From Pseudomonadota bacterium (GTDB lineage Bacteria > Pseudomonadota > Gammaproteobacteria > Xanthomonadales > Rhodanobacteraceae), in NCBI GenBank assembly GCA_018241365.1, contig JAFEDX010000192.1, positions 1 through 64,000 on the forward strand: a DNA stretch of 64,000 nucleotides, given 5' to 3'. The position numbers were made by a program, and so were the translations under genes. Below are positions 1 through 10,180 of this stretch, one piece after another. Position 1 is the first letter of the stretch. Each line of letters opens with the position of its first letter. Under the pieces are notes generated by a model. That model worked only from the letters and a program-made list of their open reading frames with translations. It did not search any database and was not told where the DNA came from.

Positions 1-807
<807 letters not shown>

Positions 808-866
808 TCAAGATGTTGGCACGCCGAACGACGCGCCCTGCCCGCCCTAAAGCTCAAGACAGATCG

Positions 867-1352
867 TCAATCGTCGGGGGTTCCGACGTCGGAATGAGTG
901 ACGATTCTAACCGTGGCGGCGGCAAAACCGCGACGCAGCAGGAAGGCTGCGCGCTTGCCGCGTTCGGCATGGTCGGCGGCGGGCTTCGCACCGTACTTCT
1001 TGCGGAGTTGCGCGCGGGCCAGCGCAGGCCAGTCGGCATCCGCCGCATCCAGCAGGATCCGGATCGCCGCATCCGGCAAACCATGCGAGCGCAACTCGGC
1101 ACGGATGCGGTCGGGACCGTAGCCCTGCCCCACCCGCGCGCGCACGATCATTTCACCGAAACGGTCGTCGTCCTGATAGTGCTGGTCGCACAGGCGCTCG
1201 AGCGCGCCCTTCGATTCGTTTTCGTCGCAGCCGGCGCGTTCGAGGCGCGTACGCAATTCGCGCTGCGAATACTCGCGCCGCGCCAGCATCCCGAGCGCTC
1301 GGTCGTAGGCGCTGCGGGCATTGCCATCATTCGATGATTTACGACGACCCAT
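867..1352 (-). CDS. recX: Regulatory protein RecX
   Basis: Small modulator that binds RecA filaments and limits recombinase activity. The 161-residue protein, starting MGRRKSSNDGN, shows the three-helix repeats of the family: YDRALGMLARREYSQRELRTRL, then LERLCDQHYQDDDRFGEMIVRARV GQGYGPDRIRAELR, then a third degenerate repeat with ALARAQLRKKYG. An upstream in-frame start at 1394 exists, but it would add residues encoded by the palindromic repeat between recA and recX, so the ATG at 1352 is preferred. It lies directly downstream of recA, which is its usual partner and probably its co-transcript. Confidence 0.93.
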   Translation of the reverse strand: MGRRKSSNDGNARSAYDRALGMLARREYSQRELRTRLERAGCDENESKGALERLCDQHYQDDDRFGEMIVRARVGQGYGPDRIRAELRSHGLPDAAIRILLDAADADWPALARAQLRKKYGAKPAADHAERGKRAAFLLRRGFAAATVRIVTHSDVGTPDD

Positions 1353-1360
1353 GCTCAAAT

Positions 1361-1435
1361 TGTAGGAGGGCCGGAAGGCCCGACGTAAGCACACCCATTC
1401 CTGAGCGTCCGCATCGGGCCTCCGGCCCTCCTACA
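1361..1435. repeat. Palindromic repeat between recA and recX (GTAGGAG family)
   Basis: An imperfect inverted repeat with arms of about 20 bases. The left arm starts TGTAGGAGGGCC and the right arm ends GGCCCTCCTACA. Its ends match the ends of two other intergenic elements at about 25613-25700 and 27623-27670 (GTAGGAG...CTCCTAC), so it is a dispersed REP-like element. The hairpin lies between recA and recX, where a partial terminator would lower recX relative to recA; that role is inference. Confidence 0.7.
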
Positions 1436-1462
1436 AACCATCAATCAACCGGGGTTGCCGAC

Positions 1463-2506
<1,044 letters not shown>

Positions 2507-2637
2507 CGTGGAAGCCTCGAATGATTGTGCCGGGGTGAAGTATCGCGACCGCGCTTCTCACGGGTTGAGACGAACGCGTCGCGACGACTTGGACATTATT
2601 CCACACCACCCCGGCCAGGGTAGCGGCGCGTGCCGCA

Positions 2638-3159
2638 TCAGCGTGTCAGGATTTTCCTGACGCCTGCCAACGCATGCGCCACCGTCTGCCGGCGCACCGC
2701 ATCGCGGTCACCGGCGAAATGGCAGATTTCGGCTTGCGGGTCGCCGCCTCGCCGCTGCCAGGCGATCCAGACTGTGCCGACCGGCTTGTCGGGCGTGCCG
2801 CCGGAGGGACCTGCGATGCCGGTAACCGCGACCGCGACACTCGCACTCAAGCGTGCGAACGCACCGGCCACCATTTCCAGCGCGCATTCGCGGCTGACCG
2901 CGCCGTGACGATCCAGCGTTGTCCCGGTGACGCCCAGCAAGGCTTGCTTCAGCGCATTGCTGTATGTCACTGCCCCGCCCTGAAACCAATCCGAACTTCC
3001 GGGAATGTCGGTGCACAGCTTGGCAATCCAGCCGCCGGTGCAGGATTCCGCGGTTGCCAGCATTTCGCCGTGTTCTTGCAGCACGCCGCCGACGGTCAGC
3101 GTCAGCGCGTGCAAGTCGTCGTCAGTGGGAACACGGGCTTCGTTCACGGTCGTGATCAT
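2638..3159 (-). CDS. pncC: Nicotinamide-nucleotide amidohydrolase PncC (CinA C-terminal domain)
   Basis: Deamidates nicotinamide mononucleotide to nicotinic acid mononucleotide in pyridine nucleotide salvage. The 173-residue protein is the stand-alone CinA C-terminal domain: ATAESCTGGWIAKLCTDIPGSSDWFQGGAVTYSNALKQALLGV, then the core VAVTGIAGPSGGTPDKPVGTVWIAW. The N-terminal COG1058 domain of full CinA is absent, as in E. coli PncC. I chose the ATG at 3159; a TTG five codons upstream (3174) is possible. It lies directly upstream of recA on the same strand, a common gammaproteobacterial arrangement. Confidence 0.92.
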   Translation of the reverse strand: MITTVNEARVPTDDDLHALTLTVGGVLQEHGEMLATAESCTGGWIAKLCTDIPGSSDWFQGGAVTYSNALKQALLGVTGTTLDRHGAVSRECALEMVAGAFARLSASVAVAVTGIAGPSGGTPDKPVGTVWIAWQRRGGDPQAEICHFAGDRDAVRRQTVAHALAGVRKILTR

Positions 3160-3325
3160 GGCTGGCGCGTTCAAAGTTCCACTCTATCCCACCACACGCG
3201 CCGATCGCCATGCAAAACGGCGGGCGCTTGCACGCCCGCCGCCACTGCCGCCCTCGGGGACCGGTGTTGGAACTGGACCCCGTGTCATCGGCCATCCATG
3301 GCCTGCACGGGGTGGTGACATCCTG

Positions 3326-4513
3326 TCAGAACTTGACCTCGCCCCACGCGCCGATCTCGCGGGTGTGGATGTCAACATTGGTGTGGTTGCGCAGGCGTTC
3401 GTCCTTGTACGCCACCGCCACCCTCACGCCCTTGGTGATCGGGAAGGCCACGCCCGCGTTCCAGTAGGTGTCCTTGAGCGACGGGTCTATGTCCTTGCTG
3501 GGCTTGACGTTGTCGTAGCGCGCGAACACCGAAGCGCGCGCGAAGTCGTAACTGCCCCACAGCGACCAGCCTGATGCCGTGTCGGTGGCCGGCGTCGCGA
3601 CGTTCTTCCAGTTGTCGGCATTGAACCATTCCGCGCCCAGGCGCAGGCCGTCGCGGTTCCACGCCGCCAGCGCGTCGTAGCGGCGCGCGCTGTGCAACGT
3701 CGGCCTGGTCGCAGTTTCCTTGCCGAGCTCGCCGTCGTAGGCGCCGACCGCGAACACCAGGCCCTTGATCGGCTGAACGTCGGCACGCGCCTCGAAATCG
3801 ACGTGATCGGTGCGCGACGGATTCTTGTAGCCGCCGCCGTTCAGCGCGGAAACCTGGTAGCCGAACATGCCGCTGTTGCCCAGCAGGTGCACGCCCCAGT
3901 CGGCGGAAGTGCCGAACTTCATGCGGTCGATCAAGGTGTTCTCGACAAAGCGGTAGCCGTACCAATCCTCGGCAAACGGCACCCACGGCAGGTTGGCCGA
4001 ACCCATGCGCAGGGTCGCGAGCTTCGAGAACGCGCCCTGCACGTAGGCCTTCTTCACGTACAGCTGGGTTTCGCCATCGTTGGCCACGTAGTTGAAGTCG
4101 GTGGTCAGGTTGGCCGACCACACATCGTCGAACTTGTGGTCAACGGCAAGATAAAAACGTTTCACGTCGAGGCCGGTGCCGGAAGCATCGGTTTGCTTGC
4201 CGCCGCTGGCCTGGTCGATGTGGCTGAAGTCGAGGAACATGGTGCCCCCGACCTTGGTGTTGTCGGCCCATGACGAGGCGGGCCTGGCTGGCGCCTGCTG
4301 CAACGCCTCGATGTTCTGCTGGGTGCTGACGTTGATGCTGGATTGCGCATCGGTGCGTTCCTGCAGCGCCGTGACCTTGGCCTGCAGCGCCGCGAGCTGC
4401 GCCTTGAGGTCGGCCAGTTGCTGGGCGTCGCCGGAGGCAGACTGGGCCGTCGCCCCGAAGCTGGAAAATGTCAGGCCGGTGGCGATCGCCACCGCGAGCA
4501 TCTTGATACGCAC
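3326..4513 (-). CDS. Phosphate-selective porin (OprO/OprP family)
   Basis: Outer-membrane channel for phosphate or polyphosphate uptake under starvation. The 395-residue precursor starts with a signal peptide (cleavage likely after FGATAQ), then a coiled-coil segment at about residues 28-75 (QQLADLKAQLAALQAKVTAL), a family trait for trimerisation. A beta-barrel follows and ends with the outer-membrane signature of a C-terminal phenylalanine (WGEVKF). Barrel segments such as VKRFYLAVDHKFDDVWSANLTTDFNY are typical of porin O/P. It diverges from pstS, and a Pho-box-like operator on this strand lies 76 bases upstream (4589-4606), so PhoB control is expected. Substrate is inferred from family and neighbours. 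Confidence 0.9.
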   Translation of the reverse strand: MRIKMLAVAIATGLTFSSFGATAQSASGDAQQLADLKAQLAALQAKVTALQERTDAQSSINVSTQQNIEALQQAPARPASSWADNTKVGGTMFLDFSHIDQASGGKQTDASGTGLDVKRFYLAVDHKFDDVWSANLTTDFNYVANDGETQLYVKKAYVQGAFSKLATLRMGSANLPWVPFAEDWYGYRFVENTLIDRMKFGTSADWGVHLLGNSGMFGYQVSALNGGGYKNPSRTDHVDFEARADVQPIKGLVFAVGAYDGELGKETATRPTLHSARRYDALAAWNRDGLRLGAEWFNADNWKNVATPATDTASGWSLWGSYDFARASVFARYDNVKPSKDIDPSLKDTYWNAGVAFPITKGVRVAVAYKDERLRNHTNVDIHTREIGAWGEVKF

Positions 4514-4588
4514 TTGGATCTCCTTGGTTGGATGGTCTGGGTCGGTGCGAAAGATGCGTGGCGCGGGTTACCGATTGTTGGCGTCCAC

Positions 4589-4606
4589 ATGACGGTTGCG
4601 TGACAC
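4589..4606 (-). promoter_or_regulatory. Candidate Pho box for the porin gene
   Basis: Read on the minus strand, heptamer GTGTCAC, four bases, then heptamer CCGTCAT. This is the 7-4-7 layout of a PhoB site (consensus CTGTCAT-N4-CTGTCAY), with one or two differences per half. It faces the porin gene and abuts the pstS operator on the other strand. Confidence 0.65.
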
Positions 4607-4622
4607 GCCGTCATCGCCACCG

Positions 4623-4662
4623 CTGTCATCAACCTGCAACATTCCTCTCATCGGGCTGCAAC
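4623..4662 (+). promoter_or_regulatory. Four-unit tandem PhoB operator upstream of pstS
   Basis: Four heptamers occur with exact 11-base periodicity: CTGTCAT (4623), CTGCAAC (4634), CTCTCAT (4645) and CTGCAAC (4656). PhoB protomers bind 11-base direct repeats on one face of the DNA, so this reads as two adjacent Pho boxes. The last unit ends 51 bases before the pstS start, leaving room for a -10 element and a short leader. Confidence 0.85.
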
Positions 4663-4713
4663 ACGCGGGCGTTGCAATGCACGTCATCGACCACGACGCA
4701 CAAGGAGTTCCGC

Positions 4714-5754
4714 GTGACCCCACGTCATATCACCCCAGGCCATCGCAACAAGCTTCGCCTGCTCGCCCTCGCCACCTCGCTCGCGCTCGGCATCGGCGCC
4801 GCGCACGCCACCGACATCACCGGCGCGGGTTCGAGCTTCGTCTATCCGGTCATATCCAAATGGTCGGCGGCTTACGCCGAAAAGACCGGCAACCGCGTCA
4901 ACTACCAGTCCATCGGTTCCGGCGGAGGCATCGCCCAGATCAAGGCCGGCACCGTCGATTTTGGCGCATCCGACATGCCATTGGATGAAGCCACACTCGC
5001 CAAGTTCGGGCTCGGCCAGTTCCCCGACGTGATCGGCGGCATCGTGCCGGCGTACAACGTGCCCGGCATCGCGCCCGGCAAGCTGGTGCTGGACGGTTCG
5101 GTGCTGGCGAAAATCTTCCTCGGCCAGATCAGCAACTGGTCCGATCCCGCGATCGCCGCGCTGAATCCCGGCATCGCGCTGCCGGCGTCGAAGATCACGG
5201 TGGTGCACCGTTCGGACGGTTCCGGCACCACGTTCAATTTCACCAACTACCTGTCCAAGGTCGATGCCGCCTGGAAAGCCAAGGTCGGCGAAGGCACCGC
5301 AGTGAGCTGGCCGGTCGGCATCGGCGGCAAAGGCAACGAGGGCGTATCGGCCTACGTGAAGCAGATTTCGAATTCGATCGGCTACGTCGAATACGCCTAC
5401 GCATCGCAGAACAAGCTGGGCTACGCACGCATGAAGAATTCGGCAGGACAAGTGGTGCAACCCGACGCCGCCAGCTTCCAGGCCGCGGCTTCGACTGCCG
5501 ACTGGTCGCACGCCAAGAACTTCAACCTGCTGATGACCAACGCGCCGGGCACCGACGCGTGGCCGATCACCGCCACCTCGTGGGTGATCATGTTCAAGCA
5601 GCCGAAGAACGTCGCGAACTCGAAAGTCGCGCTGGACTTCTTCAAGTGGGCTTACACCAATGGCCAGCAACAAGCCGCCGCGTTGGACTACGTGCCGCTA
5701 CCCGAGTCGCTGGTGAAGCAGATCGAAGGTTATTGGAAGGCCGAGTTCAAATAG
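4714..5754 (+). CDS. pstS: Phosphate ABC transporter, periplasmic phosphate-binding protein
   Basis: Captures inorganic phosphate in the periplasm for PstCAB. I chose the GTG at 4714 because AAGGAG lies 6 bases upstream and the protein then begins with a signal peptide (NKLRLLALATSLALGIGAAHA, cleavage before TDITGAGSSF). Upstream in-frame codons would extend into the PhoB operator. Phosphate-contacting motifs are present: GAGSSFVYPVISKW, YQSIGSGGGIAQI, DFGASDMPL and HRSDGSGTTFNFTNYLSKV. The mature length of about 320 residues is normal. It is the first gene of pstS-pstC-pstA-pstB-phoU, separated from pstC by a large palindromic repeat. Confidence 0.97.
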   Translation: MTPRHITPGHRNKLRLLALATSLALGIGAAHATDITGAGSSFVYPVISKWSAAYAEKTGNRVNYQSIGSGGGIAQIKAGTVDFGASDMPLDEATLAKFGLGQFPDVIGGIVPAYNVPGIAPGKLVLDGSVLAKIFLGQISNWSDPAIAALNPGIALPASKITVVHRSDGSGTTFNFTNYLSKVDAAWKAKVGEGTAVSWPVGIGGKGNEGVSAYVKQISNSIGYVEYAYASQNKLGYARMKNSAGQVVQPDAASFQAAASTADWSHAKNFNLLMTNAPGTDAWPITATSWVIMFKQPKNVANSKVALDFFKWAYTNGQQQAAALDYVPLPESLVKQIEGYWKAEFK

Positions 5755-5810
5755 CGAATGTTGGCGGCATGCCTCGGCGAGGTGGGCGCCGAGTCCTTAA
5801 CCACAACTCA

Positions 5811-5939
5811 TCATTCCGGGGCTGCCCGCAGCTTCATCGCGGGCAGAACCCGGAATCCAGCTCCTTTGCTCAGGTTCGGGAAAAAGACACTGGATTCCGG
5901 GTTCCATCGCCAATAAAGCCGGCGATGGCCCCGGAATGA
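5811..5939. repeat. Nested palindromic repeat between pstS and pstC (TCATTCC family)
   Basis: Outer arms TCATTCCGGGG and CCCCGGAATGA enclose a second pair, AACCCGGAATCCAG and CTGGATTCCGGGTT. Each half also holds its own small hairpin (GCTGCCCGC with GCGGGCAG; CCATCGCC with GGCGATGG). The same family, with TCATTCC ends and GGATGAC, recurs at 51021-51190. Between pstS and pstC such a structure would protect the pstS transcript from 3' decay and reduce read-through. This is a common arrangement for binding-protein genes; the effect here is inferred. Confidence 0.75.
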
Positions 5940-5976
5940 CGATCAAGAGATAACGCGCACTCTTTGCAATCATTGC

Positions 5977-6948
5977 ATGTCATCGCTACCCACCACACTT
6001 GAATCTATCAACACCGACCACCGCAGCCGCTCCGACGCGCGCCACGACGCGTGGTTCCGCTGGCTGCTGAAAGGCTGCGCGCTGCTGGTGCTGGCGGCTT
6101 TGCTCGGCGCCGCGCTGTCCACGCTGTGGGGTGGGCGCGAGGTGTTGTTCGGCCAGGGCTTGCACTTCCTGACCACTGCGGAATGGAATCCGGTCACCGA
6201 CACCTACGGCGCACTGGCGCCGGTGTTCGGCACGCTGGTCACGTCGTTGATCGCACTGGTGCTGGCGGTGCCGGTGAGTTTCGGCATCGCGCTGTTCCTC
6301 ACCGAGATCGCGCCCGCCTGGCTGCGCGGGCCGGTGTCCAGCGCCATCGAATTGCTGGCCAGCATCCCGTCGATCATCTATGGCATGTGGGGCCTGTTCG
6401 TGTTCGTGCCGTTCATCGCGCGCATCGAACCCGCGCTGAGCGCAACGCTGGGCCACATTCCACTCGTCGGCCCCTTGTTCCAGGGCCCGCCGATCGGGCT
6501 GGGTTTGTTGACCGCCGGCATCGTGCTGGCGGTGATGATCCTGCCCTTCATCTGCGCGGTGATGCGCGAAGTGTTCCAGACCGTGCCGACACGGCTGAAG
6601 GAATCGGCGTACGCGCTCGGTTCCACGACTTGGGAAGTCGTATGGGACATCGTGCTTCCCTACACGCGTTCGGCGGTGATCGGCGGCATTTTCCTGGGGC
6701 TCGGCCGCGCGCTGGGTGAAACGATGGCGGTCACCTTCGTGCTCGGCAATTCCTACGACATCACCGGTTCGCTGCTGATGCCGGGCACGTCGATCTCCTC
6801 AAGCATCGCCAACGAATTCAACGAAGCTGTCGGCACGCATCGTTCTGCACTGATCGCACTGGGCTTCCTGCTGTTCGTGGTCACCTTCGTGGTGCTGCTG
6901 GTCGCGCGCCTGATGCTGCGCCGCCTGTCGCGACGGGAGGGCCGCTGA
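5977..6948 (+). CDS. pstC: Phosphate ABC transporter permease PstC
   Basis: One of two inner-membrane permease subunits of the high-affinity phosphate transporter. The 323-residue protein has a cytoplasmic N-terminus, a first membrane helix (LLKGCALLVLAALLGAALSTLW), and further helices containing the ABC permease coupling loop (EVFQTVPTRLKESAYALGSTTWEVVWDIVLPYTRSAVIGG, the EAA motif). LLASIPSIIYGMWGLFVFVPF is the classic PstC signature. Its stop overlaps the pstA start (TGATG at 6946-6950), indicating translational coupling. Confidence 0.97.
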   Translation: MSSLPTTLESINTDHRSRSDARHDAWFRWLLKGCALLVLAALLGAALSTLWGGREVLFGQGLHFLTTAEWNPVTDTYGALAPVFGTLVTSLIALVLAVPVSFGIALFLTEIAPAWLRGPVSSAIELLASIPSIIYGMWGLFVFVPFIARIEPALSATLGHIPLVGPLFQGPPIGLGLLTAGIVLAVMILPFICAVMREVFQTVPTRLKESAYALGSTTWEVVWDIVLPYTRSAVIGGIFLGLGRALGETMAVTFVLGNSYDITGSLLMPGTSISSSIANEFNEAVGTHRSALIALGFLLFVVTFVVLLVARLMLRRLSRREGR

Positions 6949-7814
6949 TGGCCGTCCTGCACGCCCGCCGCCGCCTCGTCAACGCGGTCGCACTCACGCT
7001 GAGCGGCTGCGCCACCGCGTTGGGGCTGCTGTTCCTCGCATGGATCCTGTGGGTCACGCTGAAGAACGGCATCGGTGCGCTGGACCTGAAGCTGTTCACG
7101 AAAATCACCGCCTATGCCGACCAGGGCGGCCTCGCCAACGCCATCATCGGCAGCCTGATCATGGACCTGATCGCGCTGGCGATCTGCGCGCCGGTGGGCA
7201 TCCTGGCCGGCACCTTCCTCGCCGAATACGCCAGCCGCAGCAAGCTCGGCGCCACGATCCGTTTCCTGAACGACATCCTGCTCTCGGCGCCGTCGATCGT
7301 GCTCGGCCTGTTCGTCTACGTGATCGTGGTGCTGCCGATGTCGAACCTGACCCACGGCGCGGTGTCGTTCTCGGGCCTCGCCGGCGCCATCGCGCTGGCG
7401 TTGATCGGCCTGCCGGTGATCGTGCGCACCACCGACGAGATGCTGCAACTGGTTCCGGGAACACTGCGCGAAGCGGCGCTGTCGCTGGGCATCCCGCAAT
7501 GGAAACTCACGGTGCAGGTGCTGATGCGTGCGGCGACCTCGGGCATCGTCACCGGCGTGCTGCTGGCGCTGGCGCGGCTCGCCGGCGAAACCGCGCCGCT
7601 GCTCTTCACCGCGTTCGGCAACAACTTCATGGTCGCCAACCCGCTGGACAAGATGGCCAGCATCCCGACCGCGATCTACCAATACACGAACGATCCCAAC
7701 CCCGCGCTGCACACCATCGCCTGGGCCGGGGCACTGCTGATCACGCTGTTCGTGCTGGCGCTCAGCCTCACGACGCGGCTGCTGTTTTCACGCAGGAAGG
7801 TGTCGCATGACTGA
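6948..7814 (+). CDS. pstA: Phosphate ABC transporter permease PstA
   Basis: Partner permease of PstC. At 288 residues it has six predicted membrane helices, beginning with [25 protein letters not shown]. It shows [23 protein letters not shown] and the coupling loop [61 protein letters not shown], which are PstA hallmarks. It overlaps pstC by one base and pstB by eight bases, so the three are co-translated. Confidence 0.97.
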   Translation: MAVLHARRRLVNAVALTLSGCATALGLLFLAWILWVTLKNGIGALDLKLFTKITAYADQGGLANAIIGSLIMDLIALAICAPVGILAGTFLAEYASRSKLGATIRFLNDILLSAPSIVLGLFVYVIVVLPMSNLTHGAVSFSGLAGAIALALIGLPVIVRTTDEMLQLVPGTLREAALSLGIPQWKLTVQVLMRAATSGIVTGVLLALARLAGETAPLLFTAFGNNFMVANPLDKMASIPTAIYQYTNDPNPALHTIAWAGALLITLFVLALSLTTRLLFSRRKVSHD

Positions 7815-8637
7815 ACTCAACTCATCCGTCGCCGTGCTGCCCGCGTGCCTGCAGGCCATCGCCGATCACGCCGACCAGCGCGTGCCGCCCAAGCTCGTGG
7901 TGCGCGGACTCGACTTCCACTACGGCGACACGCAGGCACTGCGTCAGATCGACATGGACATTCCGGAAAAACAGGTGACCGCGATCATCGGCCCGTCCGG
8001 CTGCGGCAAGTCCACCTTGCTGCGCGTGTTCAACCGCATCTATGCGATCTACCCGAAGCTGCGCGCCAGTGGCGAAGTATTGCTGGACGGCGAAAACATC
8101 CTCGACACGCGCTATTCGCTGAACCGCCTGCGCAGCAAGGTCGGGATGGTGTTCCAGAAACCCGTGCCGTTCCCGATGACCATCTTCGAGAACGTGGCCT
8201 GGGGCATCCGCCACCACGAAAAACTGTCGAAGGCCGACATGGAAGTGCGCGTGGAACAGGCGCTACGCCGCGCCGCCCTGTGGGACGAAGTGAAAGACAA
8301 GCTCAAGCGCAGCGCACTGAGTCTCTCCGGCGGTCAGCAGCAAAGGCTGTGCATCGCGCGAGGCGTCGCGCTGAAGCCCGAGGTGCTGTTGCTGGACGAA
8401 CCCACGTCAGCGCTCGATCCCATCGCCACCGGCCGCATCGAGCAACTGATCGAGGAACTGAAGCGTGACTACACCATCGTCATCGTCACCCACAACATGC
8501 AGCAGGCCGCGCGCGTCTCCGACCGCACCGCCTTCATGTACTTGGGCGAACTGATCGAATACGACGAGACGGAAAAGATCTTCACCAAACCCGGCAAGCA
8601 GCAGACCGAGGATTACATTTCGGGAAGGTTTGGGTGA
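7807..8637 (+). CDS. pstB: Phosphate ABC transporter ATP-binding protein PstB
   Basis: ATPase subunit of the phosphate transporter. The 276-residue protein has Walker [10 protein letters not shown] at about residues 62-70, the Q-loop in [21 protein letters not shown], the ABC signature [14 protein letters not shown], Walker [15 protein letters not shown] and the switch histidine in [32 protein letters not shown] is PstB-specific. An N-terminal extension of about 30 residues precedes the conserved fold. It overlaps the pstA stop by eight bases. Confidence 0.98.
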   Translation: MTELNSSVAVLPACLQAIADHADQRVPPKLVVRGLDFHYGDTQALRQIDMDIPEKQVTAIIGPSGCGKSTLLRVFNRIYAIYPKLRASGEVLLDGENILDTRYSLNRLRSKVGMVFQKPVPFPMTIFENVAWGIRHHEKLSKADMEVRVEQALRRAALWDEVKDKLKRSALSLSGGQQQRLCIARGVALKPEVLLLDEPTSALDPIATGRIEQLIEELKRDYTIVIVTHNMQQAARVSDRTAFMYLGELIEYDETEKIFTKPGKQQTEDYISGRFG

Positions 8638-8666
8638 ACAAAACACATCGCTCCAGAACAGGTGTT

Positions 8667-8802
8667 CCTTCTCCCTCCGGGAGAAGGGGCGTGAAACGCC
8701 GCTTTTTCTTTTGCCCGAAGGGCCGGATGAGGGTTCGCCCAGAGAGAAATGCCCGAGCCACACCGAACCCTCACCCCCACCCCTCTCCCACTGGGAGAAG
8801 GG
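8667..8802. repeat. Paired-hairpin repeat between pstB and phoU (CTCTCCC family)
   Basis: Two perfect or near-perfect small hairpins, CCTTCTCCC/GGGAGAAGG at 8667-8687 and CCTCTCCC/GGGAGAAGG at about 8782-8802, flank a GC-rich spacer containing GGATGAGGGTTCG. A second copy of the same organisation lies at 33822-33966 upstream of gltB. It is a dispersed, non-coding intergenic element. Confidence 0.7.
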
Positions 8803-8820
8803 AGACAAGCGAGACAGACC

Positions 8821-9540
8821 ATGAACACCACACCCTCCCACGACCACATCGTCAAAAGCTTCGATACCGAACTCGCGCGCCTCACCGGTGAAATCGTCGC
8901 GATGGGCGAGCTTGCGGCCACCCAGCTCGACAACGCCATCGACGCGCTCGGCAAGCGCGACAGCAAGGCCGCACAACGCATTGTCGACAACGACGACGCG
9001 CTGGATTCGCAGGAACGCCGGATCAGCCAGGATGTGCTGCGCCTGCTGGCGCTGCGCCAGCCGATGGCGCGCGACCTGCGCGAAATCCTCGCGGCGCTGC
9101 GCATCGCCTCCGACATCGAGCGCATCGGCGACTATGCGGCCAACATCGCCAAGCGTTCGATCACCCTGAACCTCTCGGCGCCCGTGCCGCTAGTCGCCGG
9201 CCTGCCGGCGCTCGTCAAAGTGGCGGGCGCCATGGTGCGCGACGTGCTGGACGCCTACCGCCGTCGCGACGACGACGACGCGCGCATGGTGTGGGAACGC
9301 GACCGCCAGCTCGACACCCTGTACACCGGCCTGTTCCGCGAACTCCTCACCCACATGATGGAAGACCCGCGCAGCATCACCGCCTGCACCCATCTGCTGT
9401 TCATCGCCAAGAACATCGAACGCGTCGGCGACCATGCCACCAACATCGCCGAGAACATCTGGTTCGTGGTGCACGGCACGGCGCTGAAGGATGCACGCGC
9501 CGAAAGTGGCCCGCTCGGGGAATCAAGACCCCGCGACTGA
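8821..9540 (+). CDS. phoU: Phosphate signalling protein PhoU
   Basis: Links the PstSCAB transporter to PhoR and keeps the Pho regulon off when phosphate is plentiful. The 239-residue, all-helical protein contains two PhoU repeats: AIDALGKRDSKAAQRIVDNDDALDSQERRISQDVLRLLALRQPMARDLREILAALRIASDIERIGDYAANIAKR, and a second repeat ending NIERVGDHATNIAENIWFVV. The E/DRIGD and ERVGDH metal-binding motifs are intact. The ATG at 8821 is chosen because upstream codons translate the intergenic repeat. It closes the pst operon. Confidence 0.96.
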   Translation: MNTTPSHDHIVKSFDTELARLTGEIVAMGELAATQLDNAIDALGKRDSKAAQRIVDNDDALDSQERRISQDVLRLLALRQPMARDLREILAALRIASDIERIGDYAANIAKRSITLNLSAPVPLVAGLPALVKVAGAMVRDVLDAYRRRDDDDARMVWERDRQLDTLYTGLFRELLTHMMEDPRSITACTHLLFIAKNIERVGDHATNIAENIWFVVHGTALKDARAESGPLGESRPRD

Positions 9541-9547
9541 CAAACGA

Positions 9548-10180
9548 TCACGATCCCGTATTGCGATGCGCTGCCAACAATCCGCGCACACGCACCAGAT
9601 CCTCGGGCGTGTCCACGTCGACGAGTTCAGACGCAACGAAGCGTTCGACACGACGAGCCTCGCGTTCGAGCAATTCACGGGCGCCGCGGGCGCCAGACCA
9701 GTGCGCCAAGATCTCGAAGCAGTCGCGCGGGAACAGCACCGGCGGGCCGGCGGCGCCGCTATGCGAGGTGGCGAGAATCGCACCGGCCGCCACGGTGTGG
9801 CGCGCCAGCATGTGCTGCAGCATGGTCACGTCGATCAGTGGTTGGTCGGCCAGACAGACCAGCACGCCGGTCGCGCCGGGAAAGTCCGCGACCACGCGAC
9901 GAACGCCAGCCGCCAGCGAACTGCCCATGCCATCGGCCCAGTCGGAATGACGTTCGACGCGCACCGGCAATCCGGCAAGCGCGATCTCGACTTGTTGCGC
10001 GTGCGCGCCGGTCACGACGATCACGGGCGTGTCGATTTCCAGCAAGCTGCGCGCGACGCGGCGCAGCATGGGTTCGCCATCAATCAACGCCAATTGTTTG
10101 ATGCCGCCGTAGCGTTCGCCCGCGCCGGCCGCCAGCAGCACGATCGGCACCTGCGGCGCACTGGCGATCGACATGCTCAT
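9548..10180 (-). CDS. mocA: Molybdenum cofactor cytidylyltransferase (MocA-like)
   Basis: Transfers CMP to molybdopterin to make the cytosine dinucleotide cofactor used by molybdenum hydroxylases. The 210-residue protein has the nucleotidyltransferase signature LLAAGAGERYGGIKQL near the N-terminus, the family core GMGSSLAAGVRRVV, the metal-site region CLADQPLID and GPPVLFPRDCFE. Its start overlaps the xdhC stop by four bases (ATGA). Position beside xdhC and a molybdenum hydroxylase supports MocA over MobA (guanine form); specificity is inferred from context. Confidence 0.85.
   Translation of the reverse strand: MSMSIASAPQVPIVLLAAGAGERYGGIKQLALIDGEPMLRRVARSLLEIDTPVIVVTGAHAQQVEIALAGLPVRVERHSDWADGMGSSLAAGVRRVVADFPGATGVLVCLADQPLIDVTMLQHMLARHTVAAGAILATSHSGAAGPPVLFPRDCFEILAHWSGARGARELLEREARRVERFVASELVDVDTPEDLVRVRGLLAAHRNTGS

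Noticed and set aside
2507-2637. A LexA (SOS) box upstream of recA
   Set aside because: No CTGT-N8-ACAG or Xanthomonas-type palindrome seen in the gap, so none is annotated.
5755-5976. A small RNA or riboswitch between pstS and pstC
   Set aside because: The structure is fully explained by a dispersed palindromic repeat with another copy in the window.
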